The notes: generated from the letters alone by a model not told the origin. DNA of 13,842 nt from Candidatus Nanohalarchaeota archaeon (GCA_030594795.1 JAUVEK010000022.1:1-13842); one strand, 5' to 3'. Numbered from the stretch's first letter, positions 1 to 6,891 are shown. A program made the numbers and translations.

Positions 1-252
1 CACTTCCCCATGACACTAAAACAGGAAGGTGACAATATCATAATCACCAACTTCATGGGCGAAAAAGGCACAAGAAAAGCGCACATAAAAGAAGGCGTAA
101 AAGTAAACATTCAAAAAGAAGAGATGACCCTCACCGGCCCCTCGAAAGAAAACGTGGGCCAGAGCGCCGCAAACCTCGAACAGGCATGCAAACACAAAAA
201 AAAGGACGTAAGAATTTACCAGGATGGCATATACATCACAAAAAAAGGATAG
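1..252 (+). CDS. rpl6: 50S ribosomal protein L6 (uL6), 5'-truncated by window edge
   Basis: This is the C-terminal part (83 residues) of archaeal uL6, a large-subunit protein near the GTPase-associated centre. The reading frame is open from base 1 (His-Phe-Pro-Met), so the ATG at 10 is internal and the true start lies before the window. The typical archaeal second domain is visible: an IITNFMGEKG-like segment, then TGPSKENVGQSAANLEQA, ending in the conserved QDGIYI motif close to the C-terminus. L32e follows after 7 nt, which is the standard archaeal spc operon order. Identification is secure; only the missing N-terminal half cannot be assessed. Confidence 0.95.
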   Translation, partial: HFPMTLKQEGDNIIITNFMGEKGTRKAHIKEGVKVNIQKEEMTLTGPSKENVGQSAANLEQACKHKKKDVRIYQDGIYITKKG

Positions 253-259
253 GATACAC

Positions 260-1048
260 ATGGCAAACACCAGCACAATAACAGAACTGCTCGAAAAACG
301 CGCACAAATCAAGAAAAAAAAACCGCGCTTCCTGAGAACAGACTCCGCCAAAATAAAGCGGCTCGCAAGACAAAAAAAATGGAGACGCCCAAAAGGCCGC
401 GACAACAAAATAAGAAGACGCAAAAGAGGGAGTCTCGCAAGCCCAAGCTACAGCTCGCCAAAAAAAGTAAAAGGCATGCACCCAAAAGGGCTCACTGAAA
501 TACTTGTATCAAACCCAAACGAACTGGAAAACGCGGACAGCACAAAACACATAATTCGCATCAGAAGCAGTGTCGGCAACAAAAAGAAAAGAATCATCAT
601 AAAAAAAGCAAAAGAACTTAAACTCCTGATAATCAACCCGAAAATAAAACTAAAAATAAAACCAAAAGAAGAAGAAAAACAAAAAAAGAAAGAAAAAGAA
701 ACTGCAAAAAAAGAGCCAGAAGAAACCAAAGAAAAACCAGAACAACAACCAGCTAAAGAAAAAAAGCCAGAGCCTGCGAAAGAAAAACCAGCAAAGGAAA
801 AAGAACCTGCTCCCGCAAAAAAAACTCCCAAAAAAGATAAAAAAGAAAAGCCAAAACCATCCAAAAAAACACCAAAAAAGCCAAAACCAGCAACTAAACA
901 AGAAAAAGGGCGGGTGGGGGCTCAGGGAGGAAAATCACACAATACCAAGGGGAACGTGAACGTACTTCACACATCACCAAAAAAGCCAACCGCCGCACCC
1001 AAACCAGAAGCCAAAAAAACAAAAACAATTAAAACAACCAAAAAATGA
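260..1048 (+). CDS. rpl32e: 50S ribosomal protein L32e (eL32) with long Lys-rich C-terminal tail
   Basis: Archaeal/eukaryotic eL32, a large-subunit protein. Residues 1-128 form the recognisable protein: an R/K-rich stretch with KKWRRPKGRDNKIRRR, then the HPKGLTEILVSNP motif and a basic segment. Residues from about 129 to 262 form a low-complexity tail rich in Lys, Glu, Pro and Ala, roughly doubling the size of the family's core. The tail is probably disordered. Near its end is a patch of different composition (about residues 217-245, Gly/Val/Asn/His-containing) encoded by G-rich DNA. The ATG at 260 was chosen over an upstream in-frame ATG at 224 because the latter lies inside L6, and because a GGATAGGAT ribosome binding site lies just before 260. 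L6 is 7 nt upstream. Identity is certain; the function of the tail is unknown. Confidence 0.93.
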   Translation: MANTSTITELLEKRAQIKKKKPRFLRTDSAKIKRLARQKKWRRPKGRDNKIRRRKRGSLASPSYSSPKKVKGMHPKGLTEILVSNPNELENADSTKHIIRIRSSVGNKKKRIIIKKAKELKLLIINPKIKLKIKPKEEEKQKKKEKETAKKEPEETKEKPEQQPAKEKKPEPAKEKPAKEKEPAPAKKTPKKDKKEKPKPSKKTPKKPKPATKQEKGRVGAQGGKSHNTKGNVNVLHTSPKKPTAAPKPEAKKTKTIKTTKK

Positions 1049-1057
1049 AATGATAAC

Positions 1058-1237
1058 ATGAACGCCATCACATTTATACACATGGGAAAAGACCACTGTC
1101 CGCTCTGCGGAACAATCGGCAACAAAAAAAAAGAAAGCAAGATTGAATACATGAAATGCCCGTTTTGCGACACAGAATACACAAACGAAATAATAATAAA
1201 AGTAGGAGAAAAAGAATTCACACTTGAAAACAACTAA
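1058..1237 (+). CDS. small zinc ribbon protein of unknown function (59 aa)
   Basis: Unrecognised 59-residue ORF between L32e and L19e. It has two CxxC knuckles, CPLCG at residues 14-18 and CPFCD at residues 34-38, separated by a lysine-rich loop, which is the pattern of a single zinc ribbon. After the second knuckle comes a short hydrophobic strand (EIIIKVGEKEFTL). The start at 1058 is preceded by TGATAAC, the same spacing seen before the S9 start, and is 9 nt after the L32e stop. A second in-frame ATG at 1082 would give 51 residues. Third-codon positions follow the A/C-ending style of the neighbouring genes, supporting real coding. In most archaea L19e directly follows L32e, so this is an extra gene. 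Its place suggests ribosome or RNA binding, but that is only context. Alternative: a chance ORF, unlikely given the paired knuckles. Confidence 0.72.
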   Translation: MNAITFIHMGKDHCPLCGTIGNKKKESKIEYMKCPFCDTEYTNEIIIKVGEKEFTLENN

Positions 1238-1265
1238 AGCAATAAAAAAAACAACATCAACACAC

Positions 1266-1271
1266 GGTGAT
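1266..1271 (+). promoter_or_regulatory. ribosome binding site GGTGAT deciding a TTG start for L19e
   Basis: GGTGAT matches the complement of the archaeal 16S rRNA 3' end. It is followed after 4 nt by TTG at 1276. The GTG at 1267 lies within the site itself, so it is unlikely to be the start. Confidence 0.7.
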
Positions 1272-1275
1272 TGAC

Positions 1276-1716
1276 TTGAACATAAGAAGCCAGCGAAACA
1301 TTGCAAAAGGGATACTGAAAGTAGGTAAAAACAAAGTATGGATAGACCCTGAGAAGACCAGCAGCGTACAGGAAGCCATAACAAAGAACGACCTCAGAAA
1401 GCTCATAAGCGAAGGTACAATAACAGCAAGACCAATCGTTGGTACAAGCACCTCAAGATCAAAAAAAATAAAAGAACAGAAAAAAAAAGGCCAAATGAAA
1501 GGATACGGCAAAAGAAAAGGAACAAAAACAGCAAGAGTGCCGTCTAAAAAAACATGGATAAAAAAAATCCGTGCACAAAGAAAAGAACTCAAAACCCTCA
1601 AATCAAAAGACAAAATAACAACACGTGAATACAGGCACCTCTACGTAAAATCAAGTGCCGGCGTCTTCAAAGACAAAGCAGGCATACACCTCCACATCAG
1701 GAAAATGAGATCATAG
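1276..1716 (+). CDS. rpl19e: 50S ribosomal protein L19e (eL19)
   Basis: Archaeal/eukaryotic eL19, an RNA-binding large-subunit protein. The 146-residue product begins MNIRSQRNIAKGILKVGKNK, matching the family start, followed by VWIDPEKTSSVQEAITKNDLRKLISEG, the conserved GYGKRKGTKTARVPSKKTW segment and the C-terminal helix with YRHLYVKSSAGVFK. I chose TTG at 1276 because a GGTGAT binding site sits 4 nt upstream. A GTG at 1267 would add three residues (MID) but overlaps that site. Length is normal for archaea and there is no extended tail, unlike L32e, L18, S5 and S4. It sits between the small zinc ribbon gene and L18 (16 nt). Confidence 0.95.
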   Translation: MNIRSQRNIAKGILKVGKNKVWIDPEKTSSVQEAITKNDLRKLISEGTITARPIVGTSTSRSKKIKEQKKKGQMKGYGKRKGTKTARVPSKKTWIKKIRAQRKELKTLKSKDKITTREYRHLYVKSSAGVFKDKAGIHLHIRKMRS

Positions 1717-1732
1717 ACTTAAGCGTGATAAA

Positions 1733-2374
1733 ATGGATGCAAGATACAGACTAAACTTCAAAAGGCGGAGAAACGGCAAAACAAACTACAAAAAAAGATA
1801 CGATTACCTCCTCTCAAAAGAGCCGCGCATAGCCATAAGAATCACAAACAAACAAATAATCATCCAGACCATCAAATACAAACTGGAAGGTGACGAAACC
1901 ATAGCGCAGGCAACCTCAAAAGAACTCACCTCCTTCGGCTGGACACAATCGCAAAAAAACATACCCTCAGCATACTTAACAGGCCTGCTCTCTGCAAAAA
2001 GAGCCGTAGACAAAAAAATAAAAAGTGCAATCATCGACCTTGGCCTGCACACAGCCCACAAAAAAGGGCGCATCTTCGCAGCCGTAAAAGGAATCATTGA
2101 CAGCGGCATAAAAATATCGCACGACGAAAAGATGCTCCCGGGCGAAGAAAGAATCACAGGCACACACCTAAAAAAAGATGCTGCACAGGAATTCCAAAAA
2201 GTAAAAGAAAACATACTCAAAGCAAAAAAAAGCGAACAGAAACCCAAAGGCGAACCGCACACAAAACACAAAAAGGCCGCATCCAAAACTACAGCAAAAA
2301 AACAAGGCAAAAAAGACAAGACCTCAGGAAAAACAAACCCGAAATCAAAAAAAGAGAAAGAAAACAAAAAATAA
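1733..2374 (+). CDS. rpl18: 50S ribosomal protein L18 (uL18) with Lys-rich tail
   Basis: uL18 binds 5S rRNA in the central protuberance. Residues 1-150 carry the archaeal uL18 signatures: RYRLNFKRRRNGKTNYKKR at the N-terminus, a RIAIRITNKQIIIQ strand, the IIDLGLHTAHKKGRIFAAVKG motif and GIKISHDEKMLPGEERI. From about residue 161 to 213 the protein continues as a strongly basic Lys/Gly/Ser/Thr-rich tail with few acidic residues. GTGAT stands just before the ATG at 1733. S5 follows 18 nt after the stop, in the usual spc order. The tail may extend from the subunit surface or contact rRNA; that is inference. Confidence 0.95.
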   Translation: MDARYRLNFKRRRNGKTNYKKRYDYLLSKEPRIAIRITNKQIIIQTIKYKLEGDETIAQATSKELTSFGWTQSQKNIPSAYLTGLLSAKRAVDKKIKSAIIDLGLHTAHKKGRIFAAVKGIIDSGIKISHDEKMLPGEERITGTHLKKDAAQEFQKVKENILKAKKSEQKPKGEPHTKHKKAASKTTAKKQGKKDKTSGKTNPKSKKEKENKK

Positions 2375-2392
2375 CTTAACAGAGTGAAAAAC

Positions 2393-2458
2393 ATGGAAAG
2401 ACGCAGAAGAGAAAGACCTAAAAACATGGAAAGAAAGAAAAGAGAAAGACCCACCGAA
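2393..2458 (+). repeat. 33-bp tandem duplication at the start of the S5 gene
   Basis: Two adjacent 33-nt units start with ATGGAAAGA at 2393 and 2426 and encode the similar 11-mers MERRRRERPKN and MERKKRERPTE. The second unit therefore also carries its own in-frame ATG. The copies differ at several positions, mostly Arg to Lys changes, so the duplication is not very recent. Confidence 0.7.
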
Positions 2459-3364
2459 CCATGGACACCGAGAACAAGCCTCGGCAAAAAAGTAATGAGC
2501 GGCGAAATAACATCGATAGAAGAAATATTCAAAAAAAATTACGTCATAAAAGAGTCACAAATCATAGACTTCCTCGTACCCAACCTTGAAGACGAGATAA
2601 TCTTCATTGGCGGGATGCCAGGCAAAGGTGGCGGCAAAAAAAGAACACCCTTGAGAATTACAACCCGCATGCACCAGTCAGGCAGAAAAAGAACACTACA
2701 TGCGCTCGTTGCAGTAGGCAACAAAAACGGCCTCTTAGGCATCGGCTACGCCACCGGCAAAGACGCGCTAAGCGCAATCACAAAAGCCTCAACACAGGCA
2801 AAACTCAACATAATCCCGATAAGGCGCGGCTGCGGCTCATGGGAATGCGAATGCAAAGGCGCGCACTCAATACCATTCAAAACACGCGGAAAAGTAGGTT
2901 CCGTCTTAGTACAGCTAATACCTGCCCCCCGCGGGATCAACCTGTGCGTGGCGCCTGAAATCAAAAAACTGATGAGGCTGTCAGGCATCCGTGACCTGTG
3001 GACAAAATCAAGAGGACAGACAGACACAAGGATAAACTTCATAATGGCAAACTTCAGCGCACTAAAAAACCTGAACAGAATGAAAACAACCCCGGATTCA
3101 ATAAAAACAACAGGAATGCTTGAAGGCCCTGACACAACAATAACCCAACCCGAAAAAGAACCAGAAGAGGAGCCAAAACAGGAAGTAAAAGAAGAACCCA
3201 AGACCGAAGAAAAGAAAGTTGAGCCAAAGGAAGAAAAAGCAGAAGAACCAGTAAAAGAAGAAAACTCAGAAGAAAAAGAGAAACCCAAACCAGAACCACC
3301 ACCAGAAGCCAAAGAAGAACCAAAGGCTGAAGAAAAAGAAGGCAAAACAAAAGCCAAAAAATAG
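2393..3364 (+). CDS. rps5: 30S ribosomal protein S5 (uS5) with duplicated N-terminus and acidic tail
   Basis: uS5 is a small-subunit protein at the mRNA entry site that contributes to decoding fidelity. Core motifs are clear: FIGGMPGKGGGKKRTPLRI (residues 72-90), VGNKNGLLGIGYATGKDAL, the archaeal RRGCGSWECEC segment with Cys147, Cys152 and Cys154, GSVLVQLIPAPRGI, and SGIRDLWTKSRGQTDTRINF. The first 22 residues contain an 11-residue unit repeated in tandem (MERRRRERPKN then MERKKRERPTE), encoded by a 33-bp duplication. After about residue 250 a 70-residue Glu/Lys/Pro-rich, net acidic tail follows, in contrast to the basic tails of L32e and L18. ATG 2393 was preferred to GTG 2384, which overlaps the GAGTGA binding site; ATG 2426 is also possible. 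L30 follows after 12 nt. Confidence 0.95.
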   Translation: MERRRRERPKNMERKKRERPTEPWTPRTSLGKKVMSGEITSIEEIFKKNYVIKESQIIDFLVPNLEDEIIFIGGMPGKGGGKKRTPLRITTRMHQSGRKRTLHALVAVGNKNGLLGIGYATGKDALSAITKASTQAKLNIIPIRRGCGSWECECKGAHSIPFKTRGKVGSVLVQLIPAPRGINLCVAPEIKKLMRLSGIRDLWTKSRGQTDTRINFIMANFSALKNLNRMKTTPDSIKTTGMLEGPDTTITQPEKEPEEEPKQEVKEEPKTEEKKVEPKEEKAEEPVKEENSEEKEKPKPEPPPEAKEEPKAEEKEGKTKAKK

Positions 3365-3376
3365 AAGGTCACAAAA

Positions 3377-3808
3377 ATGTACGCAGTAATAAGAATCCGT
3401 GGAACAGCAAACCTCAGAAAAGAAATAGAAGGCACACTGCACATGCTGCGCCTCAACAAGCCCAACCACTGCATAATCATACCACAGACCGACACAAACA
3501 AAGGCATGCTCAAAAAAGCAAAAGACTACATAACATGGGGCGAGATAGATGACAAAACTCTTGAAGAACTGGTTACAAAACGCGCAAAAATATCCCACAC
3601 AAAAAAAATAGACCAAAAAAACGCAAAAACAATAATAGAAAAGATAAAAAAAGGAAAACTCAAAGAGTCGGACATCAAACCCGTATTCCAGCTGTCTCCG
3701 CCAAAACAAGGCTTCGAAAGAAAAGGAATTAAAAAAACATTCAGGCAGGGCGGAGCACTCGGCTACCGCAAAGACAAAATAAACACCCTTCTTAAAAAAA
3801 TGCTATAA
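3377..3808 (+). CDS. rpl30: 50S ribosomal protein L30 (uL30)
   Basis: uL30 of the archaeal long form (143 residues; bacterial forms are about 60). The N-terminal MYAVIRIRGTANLRKEIEGTLHMLRLNKPNHCIII is the classic uL30 RNA-binding fold entry. It is followed by the helical insertion typical of archaea and the GFERKGIKKTFRQGGALGYR segment near the C-terminus. ATG at 3377 follows AAGGTCAC, a weak binding site. It lies 12 nt after S5 and 13 nt before L15, in the conserved S5-L30-L15-SecY order. No added tail. Confidence 0.96.
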   Translation: MYAVIRIRGTANLRKEIEGTLHMLRLNKPNHCIIIPQTDTNKGMLKKAKDYITWGEIDDKTLEELVTKRAKISHTKKIDQKNAKTIIEKIKKGKLKESDIKPVFQLSPPKQGFERKGIKKTFRQGGALGYRKDKINTLLKKML

Positions 3809-3821
3809 TTCAAGTGATACA

Positions 3822-4304
3822 ATGGTTACCAATCGAAGAAAAAAATCCAACAAGCTTCGCGGCTCAAGAACCCACGGCTGGGGCAGCCCAAAAAAGCACC
3901 GCGGCGCAGGCTCAAGAGGCGGGGTAGGAAACGCAGGCGCAGGCAAAAAAGGCCAGCAGATGATGATCAAAAAACACAAAACCGGCGAGCGAATCGGTAG
4001 CTACGGCTTCAAAAGACCGCCGGCAATCATAAATAACCCCCGAACAATAAATCTGTGTGATATTGAAAAACTCGTCGAAAAAGGAAAACCTAAAACTGAA
4101 ATAGACATGACCAAACTCGGCTACGACAAAATATTGGGAAAGGGAAAACTGACAGCCAAGCTAAAAATAACAGCAAAGCAATTCTCAAAAAATGCAATAG
4201 AAAAAATAAAAAAAGCAGGCGGGGAAGCAATAATAAAGGAATCTGCCAAAAAAGAAACAAACCACAACCAGGATACACCAAAAGACAATTCTAATACAGC
4301 GTAG
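3822..4304 (+). CDS. rpl15: 50S ribosomal protein L15 (uL15)
   Basis: uL15 is a large-subunit assembly protein. The N-terminal Gly/Arg/Lys-rich extension (KLRGSRTHGWGSPKKHRGAGSRGG, about residues 11-34) is characteristic of archaeal and eukaryotic members, followed by GERIGSYGFKRPP and the globular C-terminal domain with LGYDKILGKGKLTAKLKITA and EKIKKAGGEAII. The last 20 residues are a polar, Asn/Asp/Lys-rich tail, much shorter than those on L32e, L18, S5 and S4. GTGAT lies 4 nt before the ATG at 3822. The stop codon TAG overlaps the GTG that forms part of the next gene's binding site. Confidence 0.96.
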   Translation: MVTNRRKKSNKLRGSRTHGWGSPKKHRGAGSRGGVGNAGAGKKGQQMMIKKHKTGERIGSYGFKRPPAIINNPRTINLCDIEKLVEKGKPKTEIDMTKLGYDKILGKGKLTAKLKITAKQFSKNAIEKIKKAGGEAIIKESAKKETNHNQDTPKDNSNTA

Positions 4305-4312
4305 TGAACAAG

Positions 4313-5827
4313 ATGGATTACGAAGCACTTCTTCAGAAAATACCCGGCGTCCAGACACCAGTAAAAAGGCAGACCTTCAACCAGAAACTGAAATGGACTG
4401 GCATCATACTATTATCATACTTTTTGTTATCAGACACATTCCTGCTGGGAGTAAGTCCTGAAAGGCTGGCATACTTTGAACAGCTTGCTGCACTCATGGG
4501 CGCAAGCATGGGCTCAATAATTACTCTTGGTATAGGGCCTATCGTATCTGCAAGCATCATACTTCAACTGCTTGTCGGCGCAAAAGTAATTGACTGGGAC
4601 CTAAGCTCCCACCATGGAAGAATAATGTTCCAGGGCACCCAGAAAATACTGGCATTCTCCTTCGCCTTCATTGAAGCCGCAGCATACACCTTATTTGGCG
4701 CAATAGACCCTGTAGTCCACACAAGTGCAATGGTGCTTTTTGTGATAGCGCAGCTGACAATCGGGGGCTGGCTCATAATATTCATGGATGAGGTAGTCTC
4801 AAAATGGGGTTTCGGCTCAGGCGTCTCACTATTCATTGCAGCAGGCGTAAGCAAACAGATACTCATAAGAAGCTTCAGCATATTAGACACCCACACTCCC
4901 GGCAGATTCGACGGCATAATACCCGGCATGTTCCAAGAACTCGTAACCGGAACACCAACATTCCAGAATCTTCTGCCCTACCTCCTGCCAATATTATCAA
5001 CATTGCTGGTATTTCTCCTCGTGGTCTACGCCCAGTCAATGCGCGTCGAAATCCCTCTCGCATTCGGCTCAATAAGAGGCTTCGGAAGAAAATGGCCCCT
5101 GAAATTCATATACACAAACGTAATGCCCGTAATATTGACATCAGCAATCCTGATAAACCTGCAGGTATGGGGCAAAATGCTCTCCGACCGCGGCCTTCCG
5201 CTCCTCGGCACCTTCACTGAAAACGGCGACATCTCCGGCGGACTAATGTATTTCCTAACACCTCCGCACTCATTCGCAATAAACATGCTATCCCTGAGCA
5301 TCCTCCTAAGCGTAATGCTCGGCATAATGCTTGCATACAGCATATTCAAAGAAAAAGAATACCTCATAATAGCCATAACAACCGTAGCCGGAGTCATTGT
5401 AGGCACATACATGATAAACGCATACTCCACCCTCCCGACCCTCATGGACATGACACGTGTATTCACCTACGTATCATTCTACATGGTAGGCTGCGCAGTA
5501 TTCTCAATGTTCTGGGTAAGCACGTCAGGAATGGATCCAAAAAGCGTCGCAAAACAGATACAATCATCAGGCATGCAGATACCTGGCTTCAGGCGCGACC
5601 CGCGCGTAATAGAGCGCGTGCTTAGCCGCTACATCCCGCCCTTAGCCATACTTGGCGGCGCATTCGTCGGCTTCCTCTCAGCATTCGCAGACTTTTCAGG
5701 CTCAATCGTAATGGGCACAGGCCTCCTCCTGACAGTAATGATAATCTACCAGCTTTATGAGCAGCTTGCAACCCAGCACCTTGAGGACATGCACCCCATG
5801 CTAAGGCAGTTCATGCAAAAGACATAA
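4313..5827 (+). CDS. secY: preprotein translocase subunit SecY (Sec61 alpha)
   Basis: SecY forms the protein-conducting channel of the plasma membrane. The 504-residue product has about ten hydrophobic segments. TM1 is near residues 27-46, followed by the plug region (about 55-70, FEQLAALMGASMGSIITLGIGP) and TM2. Then come the TM4 segment GGWLIIFMDEVVSKWGFGSGVSLF (141-164), a cytosolic loop with EIPLAFGSIRGFGRKWPLKF (246-265), and the basic loop MQIPGFRRDPRVIERVLSRYIPP before TM9. These are family landmarks of archaeal SecY. ATG 4313 was chosen over GTG 4304, because GTGA at 4304-4307 is best read as the binding site 5 nt upstream. It is followed by an EMC3-like gene rather than by adk, the usual neighbour in many archaea. 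Confidence 0.96.
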   Translation: MDYEALLQKIPGVQTPVKRQTFNQKLKWTGIILLSYFLLSDTFLLGVSPERLAYFEQLAALMGASMGSIITLGIGPIVSASIILQLLVGAKVIDWDLSSHHGRIMFQGTQKILAFSFAFIEAAAYTLFGAIDPVVHTSAMVLFVIAQLTIGGWLIIFMDEVVSKWGFGSGVSLFIAAGVSKQILIRSFSILDTHTPGRFDGIIPGMFQELVTGTPTFQNLLPYLLPILSTLLVFLLVVYAQSMRVEIPLAFGSIRGFGRKWPLKFIYTNVMPVILTSAILINLQVWGKMLSDRGLPLLGTFTENGDISGGLMYFLTPPHSFAINMLSLSILLSVMLGIMLAYSIFKEKEYLIIAITTVAGVIVGTYMINAYSTLPTLMDMTRVFTYVSFYMVGCAVFSMFWVSTSGMDPKSVAKQIQSSGMQIPGFRRDPRVIERVLSRYIPPLAILGGAFVGFLSAFADFSGSIVMGTGLLLTVMIIYQLYEQLATQHLEDMHPMLRQFMQKT

Positions 5828-5840
5828 AAGAGGATATATA

Positions 5841-6530
5841 ATGCAAATACTATTCAATATCATAGAAACAGCCTGCGCACCACTGATAGCAATGGGCCCG
5901 CTCTATGCAATAGCAGGCATCTCAACATTCATATCATTTATACTTTCAATATCATACAAGCTCTTGGTAAACCGGAGCAAAATGAAATACGTAAGAACCG
6001 AACTAAAAGAACTGAAAACAAAAATGGACGCAGCAAAAAAGAAAGGCAAAGAAAAAGAACTGAAATCATTATTCGACAAAAGCCTGAAACTAAACAACCA
6101 GCAACTCATGCTGAACATGAAGCCCCTGATGGCATCAATGGTGCTCATAACACTATTCCTGCCATGGCTTGGCCACGCCTACGGGGACATAACCGCCCCG
6201 ATAGAAAACAATAGAGGCTTATACACATATGAAAAAACACAGGAGAACTTCACAATCGCAGAAAACAGCAATCCTGTAATCACATTCGAAAACAACGAAC
6301 TGGGCAAGGTAAAAAACGGCGATGAAATAAAAATAGGAGAGCGCACGCACAATATAGAAATCGAAGAAAAAGACGGGAAAATAAACGCAGTAAAATTCAC
6401 AGGCTTCAGATCAGACCTGCCATTCACTCTCCCGATATTCAACAAAAACACCGTCGGCTGGCTCGGGCTGTACATAATAATCTCCATGCCCACAACATTT
6501 ATATTCAGAAAAATCCTGAACGTAGACTAG
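5841..6530 (+). CDS. DUF106 / EMC3-TMCO1-like membrane protein (archaeal YidC/Oxa1 superfamily)
   Basis: Predicted membrane protein insertase of the YidC/Oxa1/Get1/EMC3 superfamily, archaeal DUF106 branch. The 229-residue product has TM1 near residues 18-40 and a positively charged coiled-coil-like cytosolic stretch (about 47-90, LKELKTKMDAAKKKGKEKEL). Next comes the conserved QQLMLNMKPLMASMVLITLFLPW entry into TM2 and a C-terminal hydrophobic segment (about 206-222). Between TM2 and the last TM is a roughly 90-residue polar, beta-rich region, probably extracytoplasmic and longer than I would expect for a minimal member. GAGGAT lies 7 nt before the ATG. It lies 13 nt after secY, suggesting co-production of channel and insertase. 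It is the last gene before a new promoter. Confidence 0.88.
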   Translation: MQILFNIIETACAPLIAMGPLYAIAGISTFISFILSISYKLLVNRSKMKYVRTELKELKTKMDAAKKKGKEKELKSLFDKSLKLNNQQLMLNMKPLMASMVLITLFLPWLGHAYGDITAPIENNRGLYTYEKTQENFTIAENSNPVITFENNELGKVKNGDEIKIGERTHNIEIEEKDGKINAVKFTGFRSDLPFTLPIFNKNTVGWLGLYIIISMPTTFIFRKILNVD

Positions 6531-6541
6531 CACACAAAACA

Positions 6542-6549
6542 TTTATAAA
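6542..6549 (+). promoter_or_regulatory. TATA box for the L34e-L14e transcription unit
   Basis: TTTATAAA in the 67-nt gap after the DUF106 gene. The expected start of transcription about 26 nt from its centre is near 6572, giving a short leader of about 26 nt that includes the GAGGAT binding site before the L34e ATG at 6598. Confidence 0.6.
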
Positions 6550-6597
6550 AGTATCAAAACAACCAAACACGGCGCATAACAAAAAGAGGATATAACC

Positions 6598-6891
6598 ATG
6601 AAACAGATATTCGAGACAAAATCAGTAAAAAGGAAAGCAACAAGAACACCGGGCGGAAAATTGGTATACAACTACCGCAAAAAAAAGGTCAAAACAGCCA
6701 CATGCTCAAACTGCAAAGCAAAGCTGGGCGGCATCCCGAGACTAAGACAGTTCGAAATAAACAAGCTCCCGAAAACCAAAAAAAGACCCGAGCGCCCCTA
6801 CAGCGGAGTCCTGTGCGCAAAATGCCTTGAAGAGGCAATAAAAGAAAAACTAGCGACAACAACAAAGGTGGAAAAAGATGGTAGCAATTGA
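6598..6891 (+). CDS. rpl34e: 50S ribosomal protein L34e (eL34)
   Basis: Archaeal/eukaryotic eL34, a zinc-binding large-subunit protein. The 97-residue product begins with a basic strand region (KSVKRKATRTPGGKLVYNYRKKK). It has two Cys pairs, CSNC at residues 36-39 and CAKC at 73-76, that would bind one zinc, and between them the family segment LGGIPRLR and RPERPYSGVLCAKC. GAGGAT precedes the ATG, 8 nt away. Its last 14 nt overlap the start of L14e, implying translational coupling. The usual archaeal neighbour cmk is not present. Confidence 0.94.
   Translation: MKQIFETKSVKRKATRTPGGKLVYNYRKKKVKTATCSNCKAKLGGIPRLRQFEINKLPKTKKRPERPYSGVLCAKCLEEAIKEKLATTTKVEKDGSN

Noticed and set aside
448..864. 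Phe/Ser-rich long frames on the - strand opposite L32e, L18, S5 and S4 tails
   Set aside because: Complementary reading of AAA/GAA-rich codons gives Phe-rich frames by composition alone; not genes.
640..900. CRISPR-like or designed repeat array in the Lys/Pro-rich L32e tail
   Set aside because: The repetition is at codon level (AAA, GAA, CCA), with no constant repeat and spacer lengths.
1073..1078. TTTATA as a promoter for the inner ATG (1082) of the zinc ribbon gene
   Set aside because: It is only 4 nt from the ATG, far too close for a TATA box serving that start, and lies inside the likely coding sequence.
4804..5220. 138-codon + strand frame inside secY
   Set aside because: Overlaps secY in another frame, Arg/His-rich and motif-free; secY is unambiguous.
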